Shown: one piece after another, positions 63,157 through 64,000 of the stretch
How the letters are laid out: every line of letters begins with the position of its first letter
Position numbering within the stretch: position 1 is the first letter of the stretch
From: Balneolaceae bacterium
Lineage (GTDB): Bacteria > Bacteroidota > Rhodothermia > Balneolales > Balneolaceae
Length of the DNA: 64,000 nucleotides
Assembly (NCBI GenBank): GCA_018401935.1
Contig: JAGYJQ010000001.1
Span: forward strand, 1-64,000
Direction: 5' to 3'
Notes under the pieces: model-generated
Databases searched by the model: none
Told to the model about the DNA's origin: nothing
What the model saw: only the letters and a program-made list of their open reading frames with translations
Position numbers and translations under genes: made by a program

Positions 63157-64000
63157 ATGTCTATGAGTCCCTCTATCCATTCAGAGCAAATCCGAGAAGC
63201 CACTTTTGCACTCATCCAAATGAGCTGTGGTACCGATTCAGATGAAAACCGCGAAAAAGCGGTTGCCAAGATTCGAATGGCTGCAGAACAGGGAGCACAG
63301 GTGATGGTTCTGCAAGAGTTATTTGCCTCACAATATTTCTGCTTCACTGAAGACTATGAGCATTTTGGTTTGGCTGAGTCGATTCCAGGTCCATCGACTC
63401 GAATCTTTTCTGAACTCGCAGCAGAACTGGGTGTTGTCATTGTAGCCTCCCTGTTCGAAAAACGGGCTCAAGGACTTTACCACAATACCGCGGTTGTCAT
63501 CGATGCCGATGGTGAGATGGTTGGAATGTACAGAAAAATGCATATCCCAGACGATCCTGGCTATTATGAGAAATTTTATTTTACTCCGGGAGATCTTGGT
63601 TACAAGGTTTTCCCCACGCGATTTGGCAGAATAGGAGTGCTTATTTGTTGGGACCAATGGTATCCAGAAGCAGCTCGATTAACCGCGTTAAAAGGCGCTG
63701 ATGTGTTGGTGTACCCGACTGCCATTGGATGGGCTCAATCACAAGATCCTGAAACCAACGATGAGCAGCATCAAGCTTGGCATACTATACAGCGTTCTCA
63801 TGCTGTGGCTAATGGAATTCCCGTACTTTCAGTTAACCGAGTTGGGGTAGAAGGTGACATGCAGTTCTGGGGACAATCATTTGCATGCAATGCCTTTGGC
63901 AAGGTGCTTTGTCAAGCCTCTGAAGGCAAAGAAGAAGTTTTGATTCAATCGATTAATTATAGCCAATCGGATGCCTACAGAATTCATTGGCCATTTCTAC
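63157..64000 (+). CDS. aguB: N-carbamoylputrescine amidase (3' end outside window)
   Basis: 281 codons are visible from the ATG at 63157 and the frame is open at the window end. It is a carbon-nitrogen hydrolase of the nitrilase fold. The catalytic triad is E54 (VLQELFASQYF), K127 (YRKMHIPDD) and C164 (VLICWDQWYPEA). The motif PGYYEKFYFTPGDLGYKVF is highly characteristic of AguB, which releases putrescine from N-carbamoylputrescine in the agmatine route. An agmatine deiminase (aguA) would be expected next but lies beyond the window. Family proteins are about 290 aa, so only the last few residues are missing. Confidence 0.9.
   Translation, partial: MSMSPSIHSEQIREATFALIQMSCGTDSDENREKAVAKIRMAAEQGAQVMVLQELFASQYFCFTEDYEHFGLAESIPGPSTRIFSELAAELGVVIVASLFEKRAQGLYHNTAVVIDADGEMVGMYRKMHIPDDPGYYEKFYFTPGDLGYKVFPTRFGRIGVLICWDQWYPEAARLTALKGADVLVYPTAIGWAQSQDPETNDEQHQAWHTIQRSHAVANGIPVLSVNRVGVEGDMQFWGQSFACNAFGKVLCQASEGKEEVLIQSINYSQSDAYRIHWPFL

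Overview
The window most likely comes from a marine or halophilic bacterium of the Balneolota/Rhodothermota branch, a relative of Bacteroidota. Supporting signs are a complete sprA gene (the giant type IX secretion translocon), a PorV-like barrel, two secreted proteins ending in a type A T9SS sorting domain with the motif NYPNPFNPTT, a SusC-like TonB receptor without a SusD partner, DUF3467, moderate GC (judged by eye, not computed), weak Shine-Dalgarno sequences, and carotenoid genes of the CrtI/CrtO type. No rRNA, tRNA, CRISPR array or insertion sequence was found. Every intergenic gap is shorter than 300 bp.

1-5560: an unusual cluster. It runs from the 3' end of an outer-membrane usher-like barrel/TPR protein, through a membrane protein that fuses FliF-like (MS ring) and FliG-like (rotor switch) parts, a TPR lipoprotein and a MotA-like protein, to a MotB-like protein that keeps the ion-binding Asp and the peptidoglycan-binding domain. 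No flagellar export gene, rod, hook or filament gene is present in the visible part. It reads as a reduced rotary motor joined to an outer-membrane component, and it is the best candidate here for an undescribed system.

5694-25407: housekeeping and envelope genes. These are a cystathionine beta-synthase-like enzyme, DUF3467, lptF/lptG (minus strand), sprA, lnt and rsmI (minus strand), then a plus-strand run of a VOC protein, an ATP-grasp enzyme, a CrtI-type oxidoreductase, two rhomboid proteases and ispG.

25408-51319: an alpha-glucan (starch/maltodextrin) utilisation locus. A promoter with a LacI-type operator between -35 and -10, plus a second similar operator 94 bp upstream, precedes a parvulin lipoprotein, a TonB-dependent receptor, a large secreted FN3 protein, a PorV-like barrel and a 1615-aa T9SS-exported protein with CBM20-like repeats. 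A LacI-family regulator follows, then four GH13 enzymes placed in different compartments (T9SS-exported, two lipoproteins, one periplasmic) and an MFS sugar transporter. The inferred flow is surface binding and cutting, TonB uptake, periplasmic trimming, then MFS import.

51416-64000: a thioredoxin-fold membrane protein lacking the CXXC cysteines, a PabC-like aminotransferase with folC, rho, a CrtO-like carotenoid ketolase overlapping alanine racemase, a minus-strand run rpiB-glyA-tatC-FKBP lipoprotein, an inositol monophosphatase, and the first 281 codons of an N-carbamoylputrescine amidase cut by the window end.
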